From Candidatus Treponema caballi (GTDB lineage Bacteria; Spirochaetota; Spirochaetia; Treponematales; Treponemataceae), in assembly GCA_018066285.1 (NCBI GenBank), contig JAGHRS010000025.1:1-42377 (forward strand): DNA of 42,377 nucleotides, in the 5' to 3' direction. The first letter of the stretch is position 1. Every line of letters begins with the position of its first letter. The position numbers and the translations under genes were made by a program. Under the pieces are notes generated by a model. That model was not told where the DNA came from. It ran no database searches and saw only the letters and a list, made by a program, of their open reading frames with translations. Positions 16,501-23,425 of the stretch are shown piece by piece.

Positions 16501-19500
16501 ACAATGCGGATAGCTTCAACGTTCGCCTTGTACCGTGCTTTGCTGCCGCTGGGAAGGTCAAGGCTTTCGCCGATCTGATAATTGTTCCCTCCGGCGCTTT
16601 CGGTTGACTTCTGCTCAACCTGCTGCACAGTTTCTTCGTGAAGCTCTTCCTTCTGCCGGGTCTGTTCTTCCGGCGTAAGGTCTATGACAATTTCTTTTAG
16701 TACGGGTTCACGTCCGGGTTGAACTCCGCTCTCGCTATTTCCTTCGCTCCGGCTTCGTCCATTCCGTTTTGCATCATCTCTATTACGAGATCGTCCAGCT
16801 CCTCGCCCTTCCTTTGAAGGTACGGAAGAAGGCTCCCGTCCTGCTGCATCTCGCTGTACTGCTCCTTCCGGTTGTTCAGAAGATACTCGTACAGCTCCGT
16901 CCCCATTACTGTCAGTGTCGCTCTCTGCTGAAACGGGAGCGGCTTCGGGTTCGGTAATCTCGGTGCTTTCATTGGATGTTACCTCCTCTAAAAGTCTGTT
17001 GTTCTCAGCGATTCCGACGAGATCGTCAACAGCTTCTTCCCTCGTCGCAAAATTGCTGTCAAAGATACGGTTGTGTGCATTTTCAACCGGGTACACTCCG
17101 TCTTGCCCGGAAACCTTTGTAATTCTTCCGTTGTAAACGGTGTCTCCGTTCCTGCCTGCGTATGCCGTGATAGCATACTCATAGCCGTTCATGGTTACTT
17201 TCCCGACAGCAGAAAGCATGTTAAACAGCTTTTCACCTTCCGGCGTGCGTGCCACGCTTGCAGGCGCTTCTTCTGCGGGCTTTTCTTCGTTTACCGGTAC
17301 ATCTGATACCTTCTCTTCTTCCTGCGCCTCTGCGGGCTTTTGAGCGGCTTTTGGAACCATGCTTTTCAGGTCGGGCCCTTCTTCTGCCTGACTGGTGAAG
17401 TCATTGGCGGGAAAGTAGTCTCTTCCAATGCGCCGCTTTTCCGGTTCTGCTTTGCGCGGAACCATGTCTTTCAGCACGGGCGCTGTCTCGTCCACGGTCT
17501 CATATTCGCCTGTGCGGAAGAAGTCCATACCTACGCGCTTGCGCACATTTCCGGTTTCCTGAGCATTTCCGGCAGCGTTTTGAGCATTTTCCACAACAGA
17601 ACGTACATTTTTCTGCTGTGCTGAGCGTTTCGGAAGATTGTCGGGCTTTGCAGGCTGGTCTATCAGAACTTCACCGTTTGCGCCCTGATAATTCGCAACA
17701 GCGCCCTTTGCAATTCTATCCCACATCTGGACAATGCCGTCCATGTAGGCGTTGTTTTCCTTTAACGCCTGCGCCTCTCTCGGTGCCTTGCTGCTGATCT
17801 CCCGGTAATACTGCTTCATGCGTGCCGTAAACTCGCGCAGTTTCTGAAGCAGGCGACGGAAAATGTTCTGATGTTCGCTGGCAAGCTGCTGAACAAGGTT
17901 GCTGTCCGGGAGAATGTCCATCATTGCATCTGCCACAACCTCGCGGGAAGCCTGTTCATAAGTCATGTTCCCGCTCGTATCTCGCGCCTGCATGGATTCA
18001 ATCAGGTCATGTACGTTCTCGCCCCTGCTTTCCAGCGTATCAAAAACAAACTGTCTGAATTCATTATACTCTGCCGCGTTCCATTTCTCAATGAAATGCG
18101 TGAACTCGTGAGCAAACGTGCGGAGCATGGTGTAATTGCCGAGACTGTTCACGTCCTTAATGCTGTTAAGGCCGCTGTTGATGTCAATGTATATGCTGTC
18201 GTCCTTCCACTGGAAACGCCCCTGCGCTTCCGGATAAAGCCCGGTCGTGCTGTCTGCCTGTGAATTGTAAAGGACGATGTTGACGCCTGTTGTCTCCGCG
18301 TACTTCGTCAAGAGCCTGTATGCGGTGTTCTGCCGGTCGTTGAAAGCGGTTCTCATGTCGGCAATGGTCACGCCCTCGCCGCGCACGGTACCCTTGACGC
18401 GCTGCAAATTCCCGCTCCGCTGCTTGGAAGCTGTTTTCAGATCGCGGTTGACCGCCTGCGCCTCTGCGTCCGTCTGGCCGAGCTGATATGCCGCTGTGCG
18501 CTGTGCATCGGTAAGAGTGGGTACGTTGGCTTCCGTGAGATATGAAGCGCTAACGCCGCTCTGCCCCATATCGTATGCAGCGCGGAACCCGGCGGCAAAT
18601 TCATTCACGTCAACATCTGCCGCCTGATCGAATATCTCAGTAATCTTTTCCGGTGTAGGATATGTGCGGCTGAATTCCTCTATGTTTTCAAAGTCCGGAA
18701 CATTGATACCTCGCCTTGATACTTCCGGAACGTCCGTTGATACGCTGTGTCCTGATTTCTGGGCTCCGATCTCCCACGCATGTTGAAACTGTTCGCGGGT
18801 GAGCGCGTCGCTCTGCGTCGAGTTTTCAACAGCCTGTTCATAAGTAAGCCCCATTTCGCCGAGCTGAAAAGCTTCCTGTATGCCGTGTGCATAAGTCTGC
18901 GGATCCGCGTCTCCGATGTTGAGCCCGTCCATAAGAATACGCTGCTGCGCTTCCGGTATTTCCATATTGGAAACTACCTGCTGAACATACTGCGTGCCGG
19001 TTTCAAGCTCCGTCGGAATGGTCTGCTGTGTCTGCCGGTTGCGTGCCTGCTCCTGAATGGCATTCACGCCGCCTCTGATAGCTTTATCAACGGCAACCTG
19101 CCCGCCGCCGAGACCGAGACCGACGACGGCGCCTCCGGTAAACTCTCCCGCTGCGGTGAACGGGTTGAAAATCGCCCTGTCGTCCGTCGGGTCGAGTGAG
19201 GCAACAGGAACATCCACGCCGCCGAAACTCTTCAATCCGCGCTCTAAAACGCCCTGAAGAACTTCTTCTTTGCCTTCACCGAGTACAGCATCTTTGAACC
19301 ATTCAACAACGGCTTTCTTTCCTTGCTGGTTCCGCATCTGTTCAAGACGCATAGGAAGGTTCTGAATACCGCCGAGCGCTTCATCTGCGCCGCCGATTTC
19401 AACCATTGCGTTAAAGAATCCGTTTACAAGGCCGTAGGTTGCTGCGTCCTCTTCGCTCATGCCGTCGGCAAGCGCGTCTTCGTAGCCGTCACCGGCAACC

Positions 19501-20474
19501 TGCAAATAGGAAGTCCAGAACTGCGGGTTTTTTACAAGCTTTGTGAGGCCTTCCTTTGCCATCATCCCGGCAGCTTCTAAGCCGCCTGCGCTTTGCAGCC
19601 CGGAGAAATACTGTAATCCCTGCGTGGTAACGGCTCCTGCCTGCGCCGCCTGAACCGGTGCAAGAAGAAACGCTTCAATAGCCATTGGGACAGCAGCCAC
19701 AAGGGAAGTGCCGAATGTGTCAACGATCTGCGCCGCCCGGCTGCTGTTGGCGTTGTCGCCGTATTTCTTCAAGGCATTGTCATAACCGGCCTGCGCGTCG
19801 TCTGCCGCCCATTGCAGCAGGTTCTTTGAATTTTCCCCGACGTAATCAAGATTGACGCCGGGAATCATGTTTAGCCCGTCAATAACTCCGTTGACGGTTT
19901 CAAGGCCGAGATTATGAACCTCTTCGGCAAAGCCGCCGAGAAGGAAGTTTATACTCTTCCATGCAGAGGCGTTCCACTGGTTAATGCCTTTTGCTGCGGA
20001 GCCTTTAAGCAGCTGCCACCAGTTTGTTTTCTCGCCGGTAACCTGCGTGCGGTCAACACCGAGTATGCGGTCAATAACCTGATCTGCAAAGCTCATGTCT
20101 TCCGGTTTGTAGACGCCGCCTGTTTTCTTCTCCGCTGCGCGCTGACGGAGGATTTCAGCGTTATTGCTGTAATCGTGCATGTAGACGTTGCCGTCTTCGC
20201 CTTTGATGTAGCCGCCGGGAATCGCGCCGAAACCGCCGTCAAAATCAAGCGCTTTCTGTGCGTAGTCCTGATTCAGCCCGCCCATGCCGTCACTGTCTAT
20301 AATTTCTTGCAGCAGGGAAGTTCTCTGCTGCCCCTGCTGCTGTGTCGGATGCTGTACCGGCGCTACGTCCGGTACAGTGTAGCTCTTCTTTGCAGTATCA
20401 ACGACCTGCTGATTAAAGCTTGCGCCGCTGTTCTGCTCTCTGATTTCTTCTAACAAGGATTTTCTCTGTGCCAT
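7551..20474 (-). CDS. Giant polyvalent protein: metalloprotease-like, methyltransferase, SNF2-type helicase, second methyltransferase-like and EF-hand-like domains
   Basis: A 4307-residue protein, 30% of the window. In order: an N-terminal helical region with hydrophobic Gly/Ala-rich stretches (about 260-300 and 455-475); a zinc-metalloprotease motif HEFTH at about 789; low-complexity linkers (about 1000-1300); an N6-adenine-methyltransferase-like domain with LEPSSGVGNF (about 1415) and NVPFG (about 1482); an SNF2/DEAD-like helicase with Walker A AHRVGAGKT (about 2094), DEAH (about 2255) and motif VI QRDGRVFRQG (about 2602); a second SAM-methyltransferase-like stretch DIGGGAFNATTEY (about 2929); a very long helical region (about 3050-4000); and two EF-hand-like repeats at the C-terminus. 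This build matches the polyvalent proteins of phages and conjugative elements, which are thought to enter the cell with the DNA. Its place after the internal virion gene suggests that it is packaged and ejected. AGGAGGT precedes the ATG. Individual domain activities are untested. Confidence 0.85.
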   Translation of the reverse strand: MAQRKSLLEEIREQNSGASFNQQVVDTAKKSYTVPDVAPVQHPTQQQGQQRTSLLQEIIDSDGMGGLNQDYAQKALDFDGGFGAIPGGYIKGEDGNVYMHDYSNNAEILRQRAAEKKTGGVYKPEDMSFADQVIDRILGVDRTQVTGEKTNWWQLLKGSAAKGINQWNASAWKSINFLLGGFAEEVHNLGLETVNGVIDGLNMIPGVNLDYVGENSKNLLQWAADDAQAGYDNALKKYGDNANSSRAAQIVDTFGTSLVAAVPMAIEAFLLAPVQAAQAGAVTTQGLQYFSGLQSAGGLEAAGMMAKEGLTKLVKNPQFWTSYLQVAGDGYEDALADGMSEEDAATYGLVNGFFNAMVEIGGADEALGGIQNLPMRLEQMRNQQGKKAVVEWFKDAVLGEGKEEVLQGVLERGLKSFGGVDVPVASLDPTDDRAIFNPFTAAGEFTGGAVVGLGLGGGQVAVDKAIRGGVNAIQEQARNRQTQQTIPTELETGTQYVQQVVSNMEIPEAQQRILMDGLNIGDADPQTYAHGIQEAFQLGEMGLTYEQAVENSTQSDALTREQFQHAWEIGAQKSGHSVSTDVPEVSRRGINVPDFENIEEFSRTYPTPEKITEIFDQAADVDVNEFAAGFRAAYDMGQSGVSASYLTEANVPTLTDAQRTAAYQLGQTDAEAQAVNRDLKTASKQRSGNLQRVKGTVRGEGVTIADMRTAFNDRQNTAYRLLTKYAETTGVNIVLYNSQADSTTGLYPEAQGRFQWKDDSIYIDINSGLNSIKDVNSLGNYTMLRTFAHEFTHFIEKWNAAEYNEFRQFVFDTLESRGENVHDLIESMQARDTSGNMTYEQASREVVADAMMDILPDSNLVQQLASEHQNIFRRLLQKLREFTARMKQYYREISSKAPREAQALKENNAYMDGIVQMWDRIAKGAVANYQGANGEVLIDQPAKPDNLPKRSAQQKNVRSVVENAQNAAGNAQETGNVRKRVGMDFFRTGEYETVDETAPVLKDMVPRKAEPEKRRIGRDYFPANDFTSQAEEGPDLKSMVPKAAQKPAEAQEEEKVSDVPVNEEKPAEEAPASVARTPEGEKLFNMLSAVGKVTMNGYEYAITAYAGRNGDTVYNGRITKVSGQDGVYPVENAHNRIFDSNFATREEAVDDLVGIAENNRLLEEVTSNESTEITEPEAAPVSAESDTDSNGDGAVRVSSEQPEGAVQRDAAGREPSSVPSKEGRGAGRSRNRDDAKRNGRSRSEGNSESGVQPGREPVLKEIVIDLTPEEQTRQKEELHEETVQQVEQKSTESAGGNNYQIGESLDLPSGSKARYKANVEAIRIVKQLEAEGRTATAEEQAALARYVGWGGIPEAFDERKTEWSKEFAELKELLTDEEYKAAKGSTLNAHYTSIPVIRAMYRGLEKLGFKGGRMLEPSSGVGNFVGAMPANMTGGVKSWTMVELDNITGLIAKHLYPQNDVRIEGFENTILPDGYMDVAIGNVPFGNYPVVDRAYPKKITSAIHNYFFAKSLDKVRTGGIVMFITSSYTMNANDKTVRSYISKKADLLGAIRLPNTAFSGNAGTSVVTDILILKKRAAGTEYSGVPFVETEYDYKFGYQNEYFKAHPDMVLGEQATSRGMHYRDEYTVNPFTDRGSLEEQIDKAFQNITGKMDYPARPTTEKANINAQKAERGTKQGGYVQKDGKIYQNDNGILVEVEADEKTAKRITGMLGIRDIARQLMNAQQQGTDEKSIKDIRRNLNKLYDSFVKEYGYLNSPANKKAFQGDPDRFSLFALENWDAEKKTATKADIFTTDTIKPNQTVTHAETVKDGLAVSRNTTGGVDVPLISRLTGKSEADVIQELIEGELAFKTKDGSLEPAETYLSGNVRAKLRDAQGLVGIDKDFQHNVDALKAIVPADIPHEQIFVQPGTPWIPESVYSDFAAYILGGNNHRYYGGPDIAIHRSNQTGNFTIDLTNKRLKSNYQNTQEWGTPKRSFLNLLEAMMNSRSVTVTYKDAEGHTIVDRVATDAANEKIEQITKKFQEWLWEDAERAKDLEYLYNETFNNLVTPKYDGGTLTVNGLRAGWGLRPHQADAVQRIVSSGGNTLLAHRVGAGKTLEMAAAAMKLKELGIVQKPMFAVPKSLVAQWGKEFSSYFPAAKLLVAEQSDFTPNNRKTFANRISTGNYDAIIVSYEQFEKIPISDQFALSLYQEQVEEIIQAIKEAKEESGAKSMSVKDMEKKRKQLEAKIQKLSDKAKDTDSIEFEQLGIDSIFVDEAHNFKNLFYTTSMNNVAGLGNKDGSKRAFDLYTKVRYLQQLNGGRGVVFATATPVMNSMSEMYIMQKYLQPDLLDQLGLSTFDAWAKQFGEVVNGVEIKPSGQGYRVKQSFSRFKNMSELQLLFRNFSDVLTQVPGLKIPKMKGGAVKVVECEAGEFQQEYMKQLEERADNIKNVDPSEDNMLKITSDGRKISYTQRMIDPSLPYEEGCKLYKCAENIAEEYKASKDVKGTQIVFCDMATPKGKSNVEKAGAEEDAGMDAESTKLYDDLKRRLVKLGIPAKEIAFIHDADTDAKKSKLFDDVNAGSVRVLIGSTGKMGVGMNAQKRAVAIHHLDAPWRPGDVEQRDGRVFRQGNINEEVSKYVYVTTGSFDARLWDIIDRKSSFIDQIMNGENVGRDVEDTGEVTLSAAEVKALASGSPLILEQVQLETDIKKLQNLYMAHRQSVVEAGRKLQEAKREKAEAERRAANARKDVKNRTEESTDDKFSITVGNKAYKDKKEAGKVLMAHAAAKATEETYTKIGTFAGFDISVVQAKEGVIGLLKADGAYKFNTYPDNTTLMITNMQKVLNGLETYAQAYEETAKQKEQEIKAQETLMQAPFPRQEELDQKRKRYNEVMEELNPKEEQAIDSGEDEDNVEYSLRVRQEFSSAKTSLNQVAALFKSKHFQPEDVNIDIGGGAFNATTEYLAEEYGTTNMVYDPYNRGIDENLATLDYLRTGNRADTATCANVLNVIKEQESRRNVILEVAKSIKEDGTAYFSVYEKDKSGTGVQTGADQWQNSRATADYVHEIEEFFDNVERKGAVIIATNPKENLPSAFWRITEEEEIEYSTRRNSGLSDREVLSMAANDIDVESLSDVERNALSIFNERLTRLQEAQEQRAELGRQYKDQQFTKGGSRQEADRIRAAMSVLDSKIKSLENSLLSLENKDVLKTVLQKARRVVEQEEKKRGDENLKRYRERRNESAATRKYRDRVRMEVETLRKWLVNPSNKDMRAHVPAEIQKTVANFLESINLMSKTALRTSGLDTTKADEKYLKNMKKMRDAIKANVDSQGLYSGYADLPEDFIENFNALISKTEEHIKNNSGQFVVNEMSAADLKQLSQTLKTLKKYITTMNMFHNNAMFQHTYEAGEETVEHLSKFSKSKKSGLAYKFMRFDYMRPSYAFEHFGKGGQSIEHEFREGQATQAFLANKIIDFAKKTYTGKEVKAWGEQTKTFELSDGETVTVPITHLMSLYCLNKRPQALTHIYGDGIRVANYKNGKNVELDEGHLVTLKDVQKMIQELTPRQMEVADALQKYMSTETAAWGNYVSMARFDVEQFTEENYFPINSDGRYLSTTADESPDNAGLYALLNSSFTKELKENASNRIILYNIFDVFANHTASMTQYRAFALPMLDALKWFNYKNDDTSVRTKLSSAFGAPLDERAGSGAKGYAEQFVINLLKAYNGTSAQGDPYDSLPLKMLHHFNGAAIAYNLRVIIQQPTAITRAAMILSPAKLTKGLSMSTLQMNKLAEEMEAHSGIAAWKALGFYDTNISRGLTDLIKQNPGVMDRVMEVGTKGAELADRYTWAAMWYAAKDTVRRSDYKTEEEYFKAVTDLFEDVIYKTQVVDSLLTKAQFLRSKGGIARQMGSFMSEPSATMSMLTDAHFKYTDDIQQGMSRSEAWQRNGGNIAKTIAVYAIGQVILSGMQAVIDAWRDQDDEDSENWLNNYLQKYLKAFKGNVVEEEMIFGKIPLVSELYELMKKYLDSFGVFDKLNIDMYGNDVDSGMSMYTKYLTKAIDIIAQKKQGKGSNYTPYSIIYNLIKATSNLSGIPFATAWREVQDVWNNTVGYFDPSKKLVSYQRAVDKAYSEYIQPSGMSQKDYQAILDDADTVHGDSNGKYKQDEVGAALVAALEDGRITEEQANAVWRSKWHADNNKTFEEWRNGGKKSETAASSQKLTEVQFTPAAKAPAAAPVSNAKSYDDFKKVPVYDTPAKQTMYGIWETQLQPSGMSLDRFIEILNNADTDGNDSIKQDEMGVALMTSMQSGELTFEQCDAIWRAQWNKAKSKTFAKWMNG
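16697..16972 (-). CDS. Embedded gene inside the giant gene, shifted one base from its frame
   Basis: A 91-residue open frame nested in the giant gene. It has its own very strong AGAGGAGGT site 8 bases before the ATG. The product has natural composition (GTELYEYLLNNRKEQYSEM, LPYLQRKGEELDDLVIEMM, MDEAGAKEIARAEF). Over the same bases the giant protein becomes Arg/Ser/Gly-rich and low-complexity, as expected if the constraint lies on the embedded frame. The helical pattern reminds me of TnpV-like small proteins found near large helicase-methyltransferase genes in conjugative transposons, but that resemblance is from memory. The first 20 or so residues (proline- and basic-rich) are less convincing than the rest; a second ATG encodes the MGTELYEYL start. 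Confidence 0.6.
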   Translation of the reverse strand: MKAPRLPNPKPLPFQQRATLTVMGTELYEYLLNNRKEQYSEMQQDGSLLPYLQRKGEELDDLVIEMMQNGMDEAGAKEIARAEFNPDVNPY

Positions 20475-20488
20475 AGCTGGCTACCTCC

Positions 20489-21550
20489 TTATTTGCTGAG
20501 TGCCCACTTTATATCTGCCTGAACGTACTTGTCGTTCGTGTCTACGCCGCGCGCCTGCAAAGCCTTTTCAATCTGAGATTTGGAAGCACCGGCAGCCGCC
20601 GCGTCAAGAAGTTCTCCGGAATTGTAGCTTCCTTTTGTTCCGCTTCCGGAACCGCCGCCGCCCATGTACTTATCATAGGCCGCCTGCGTGAGCGGGCCCC
20701 AGATACCGTCAACGGAAAGCCCAGCGCCCATTGCGTTAAGCTGCTGCTGAATGGCAGCAACGGAAGAATCGTAGCCGGAGCCGCCGCCGGAGCTTCCGCC
20801 GGAAGAACGTCCTCCGCCGGAACTGCCGCCGCTGGAAGGTGTAACAACAGGTGTGATGCTGCGCGTGTATTCGTTTGCAAGGGAATTTGCCGCCGCTCTC
20901 GTGAGCCCTGCTGCCGCAAGCTCCTGATCTGTGGGCTGATAGCCGGAGGCCTTGATAAGCGCCACAAGGTTTGCGTATGCCTGCTGCTGGCGGCTGTACG
21001 CCGTCTTTTCCTCGTCGATACGGCGGTTATACTCCGTCTCTTCCTTCTGCCGGGCAACTTCCTGTTCATAATTCCAGTCGTCGAGACTATCTCGGTACCT
21101 GCCGTATTCTGTGTCGCGCATATCTCCGATAAGCCCGTACTGAGTAAGAAGGTCGTCGCCTTTGTCCCTGTACATGTCGTATGCCATGCCGTACAGCTCC
21201 GGGATAACCGCTCCGAGATCTTTCAGGTGCGCGTCGTACGCCTGCTGGCCTACCTGCTGCCCGTAGGTGCTGCCGTAACCGCCCGTAAGCGCTGCGGCCT
21301 GCCCCATTGTGTCTTTCATGGCAAGTTTGCCCTGCTGGATGTAGTTGTCTTTCGCTGCCTGATAGAGCGGGTCTGCGTTTACATCGTACTGAAAAGGCTC
21401 CCTGTTGGAAATCTTATCAAAGATACTCTGTAACTGGCTGTCAAAGCTCCCGGCATATACGGGTTTCTGCTGCGGTCCTGTCGGTGTCGCCTGCGTCATA
21501 GCCGCCTGCATAACCGGTTCCGGAATCTGCTCATACTCTTTTTGTGCCAT
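20489..21550 (-). CDS. Internal virion protein with peptidoglycan-binding-like domain
   Basis: A 353-residue protein. The N-terminal half is helical with the repeated look of clostridial phage internal or ejection proteins (DPLYQAAKDNYIQQGKLAMKDT in outline, then QAAALTGGYGSTYGQQ). A long charged helix follows (about 155-195), then a Gly/Ser-rich linker (about 240-262) and a PG_binding_1-like unit (IQQQLNAMGAGLSVDGIWG). The C-terminus has another small helical unit (SKSQIEKALQARG). It lies 14 bp upstream of the giant gene in the same operon and is probably packaged with it. A role in crossing the cell wall during DNA entry would fit the PG-binding part; that is inference. Confidence 0.6.
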   Translation of the reverse strand: MAQKEYEQIPEPVMQAAMTQATPTGPQQKPVYAGSFDSQLQSIFDKISNREPFQYDVNADPLYQAAKDNYIQQGKLAMKDTMGQAAALTGGYGSTYGQQVGQQAYDAHLKDLGAVIPELYGMAYDMYRDKGDDLLTQYGLIGDMRDTEYGRYRDSLDDWNYEQEVARQKEETEYNRRIDEEKTAYSRQQQAYANLVALIKASGYQPTDQELAAAGLTRAAANSLANEYTRSITPVVTPSSGGSSGGGRSSGGSSGGGSGYDSSVAAIQQQLNAMGAGLSVDGIWGPLTQAAYDKYMGGGGSGSGTKGSYNSGELLDAAAAGASKSQIEKALQARGVDTNDKYVQADIKWALSK

Positions 21551-21568
21551 TGTTGTAAGCTCCTTTCT

Positions 21569-23422
21569 TTAAGTTGCCGGAACAGCCGCCTGTGTGAATC
21601 TCCATCCAGTCCAGCCGAGTGTGCCGTTGTAAAAGTTTGACCATATTCTTCCCGGATACGGGTAGAATTCAAATACAATAACCATCTGGAAAGATGCGTT
21701 ATACCATAGAACCGTGCGGTACCCGCGCCAGTTGTAAGCGTCGTTCGTCGTCGGTCCGTTCGCCCATGAGCTGAGTTCCGAAAGCGGCCTGTAGAAAAAC
21801 GCCGACGCATTTTCAATAGACCTGCGGTTATCGTGGTTCACATTGAGGAAGTCTTTTCCGAAGGTTGAGCCGTTCAGCAGGTCGTTGTACGGTATTTCAA
21901 AAGACTGCGCCGGTATTCCTCCGATAAGGAAGTCGCCGCCGATAGGAACTTCAACCGCGCTGCCGGCCGTTCTTGTCGGTGTGGTTCCTACGCCCACGGC
22001 GGTACCGGTATTGTTCCTCTTGATAACGACGTTTCGTGTGATACTTTCCAGAACAAAGGTCTTTGTAATCGGTTCGCTAACCTTGTCCTGAATCGTGAAT
22101 GTCAGCGTGTAGTTAACCGTCTGACTGAGCGAACCGCCCTGCACGGAAGTCTGAACGCCGGAAGTGAGGTTTACTATGGTTCCGGTGTTGATCTGAACCT
22201 TGAATTGCAGCAGGCTGTTCCCGCTCAGTGCGGTGTAGTACGTTGCCGTCGCCATTGCCCGCCAGTAAGCGCCGCCGCTCTGCGGTGTGCCTGAACCGTT
22301 GCAGCGGTATGTGTAAGAGCTGTTGATGTTGATTGCAGGCTTTGAATACTGCACAACAGTAACAGTCCCGCTCGTGCCGCTCCCTGAAAGGCCTCTGCTG
22401 TCCGTCGCCTGTACGGTGAAATAAACGTTTGTTGTCAGCGCTGCCGTTGTACCTTCATATTTCCCGGTGCTGCTGTTGTACGTCATTATGACGGAGGAAC
22501 CGCCGGAGAATGAAAGACGCACAGAGGATATAGAGGCATTTGAACGGCTCGTTACGGTTGCAGATACCTTGCACTTTGATATGTTCGCAAGATATGTGGA
22601 AGGGAAGTACGTTGCCGCGCTTCCGGTCTGCACGATCTGTGTCGTGATGTTCGTGACCGTCGGCGTCATATCAGTGCCAGCCGTAACGGTGAAGGCTTGA
22701 TATAGGCTGCTGTCCTCGTCTATCCGAACCGAAACGCTGAAGCTTGTAACCGTAGTTAGCCCTGCTGTCGTAAACCAGCTCTTTGTAACCGGTATAGTCA
22801 GTGATCCGGTTGACGTACTCGCCGCATATAGCTGCGTGCTGCCGTAGTAGACGCGCACGGTGCACCATCTTCCGCTTCCGTTTCCTATGGTTGCAACCTG
22901 ATTGCCGCCCGTCGTAACGTTGGAGCTGCTCAAACTGAGAGACAGCGCCGCCGCCGTGTAGGTACCGACGGCATACGGCGTGGCGGTGTATTCGTTCGTT
23001 CCCTCGTGCCACTGATAGTCGGAAGCACCGCTCACTTGGTTGTTGAACCAGAAGTAGACGGTACCGCCGCTTGAAATATCAAGGCCGTTGATATTGAATT
23101 GCAGGTTTACGCCGTATTGCCCGAAGCTTGAATACTGAACCGCGTAACCGACATAGCCGCTCGGCGGGGAGGAATAGCCGGTCGGGTCGAACGTATACAT
23201 GTAACAGGTGATCGTTCGTGTGGACGTTGCGCCGCGTGAAACAAAGTTCGTCGTTACAGTGCATCCGGTAAGATGCTGCCCGCCGGTCAAGCCGAGACTT
23301 GCGGAGTATACGACGTGGTACCCGACGGCGCTATCCGATATATCCTGACCGCTGATAGCCGCCCAGCCGCCCCAGCCGCTTGACGTTCTCGCCCTTTTAT
23401 ATTGTAAGCTTAGAGTTCCCAT
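21569..23422 (-). CDS. Tail fibre/baseplate-like protein (DUF859-like)
   Basis: A 617-residue protein rich in Ser, Thr, Gly and Tyr with alternating beta strands, resembling the DUF859 phage proteins. The N-terminal 150 residues look like a jelly-roll module, the middle (about 150-440) like tandem Ig-like domains (LSLSLSSSNVTTGG, SFSVSVRIDEDSS), and the C-terminus carries aromatic-rich motifs (YNWRGYRTVLWYN, GTLGWTGWRFTQ) like those at fibre tips. It should be an external structural protein that binds the cell surface. The gene starts 3 bp after the collagen-like fibre gene, so both are made together. Confidence 0.65.
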   Translation of the reverse strand: MGTLSLQYKRARTSSGWGGWAAISGQDISDSAVGYHVVYSASLGLTGGQHLTGCTVTTNFVSRGATSTRTITCYMYTFDPTGYSSPPSGYVGYAVQYSSFGQYGVNLQFNINGLDISSGGTVYFWFNNQVSGASDYQWHEGTNEYTATPYAVGTYTAAALSLSLSSSNVTTGGNQVATIGNGSGRWCTVRVYYGSTQLYAASTSTGSLTIPVTKSWFTTAGLTTVTSFSVSVRIDEDSSLYQAFTVTAGTDMTPTVTNITTQIVQTGSAATYFPSTYLANISKCKVSATVTSRSNASISSVRLSFSGGSSVIMTYNSSTGKYEGTTAALTTNVYFTVQATDSRGLSGSGTSGTVTVVQYSKPAININSSYTYRCNGSGTPQSGGAYWRAMATATYYTALSGNSLLQFKVQINTGTIVNLTSGVQTSVQGGSLSQTVNYTLTFTIQDKVSEPITKTFVLESITRNVVIKRNNTGTAVGVGTTPTRTAGSAVEVPIGGDFLIGGIPAQSFEIPYNDLLNGSTFGKDFLNVNHDNRRSIENASAFFYRPLSELSSWANGPTTNDAYNWRGYRTVLWYNASFQMVIVFEFYPYPGRIWSNFYNGTLGWTGWRFTQAAVPAT

Positions 23423-23425
23423 TGC

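Noticed and set aside
16988-17182. Another embedded frame in the giant gene next to the 91-codon one
   Set aside because: Composition is shadow-like, there is no ribosome-binding site, and the giant frame over the same bases reads as an ordinary folded domain.
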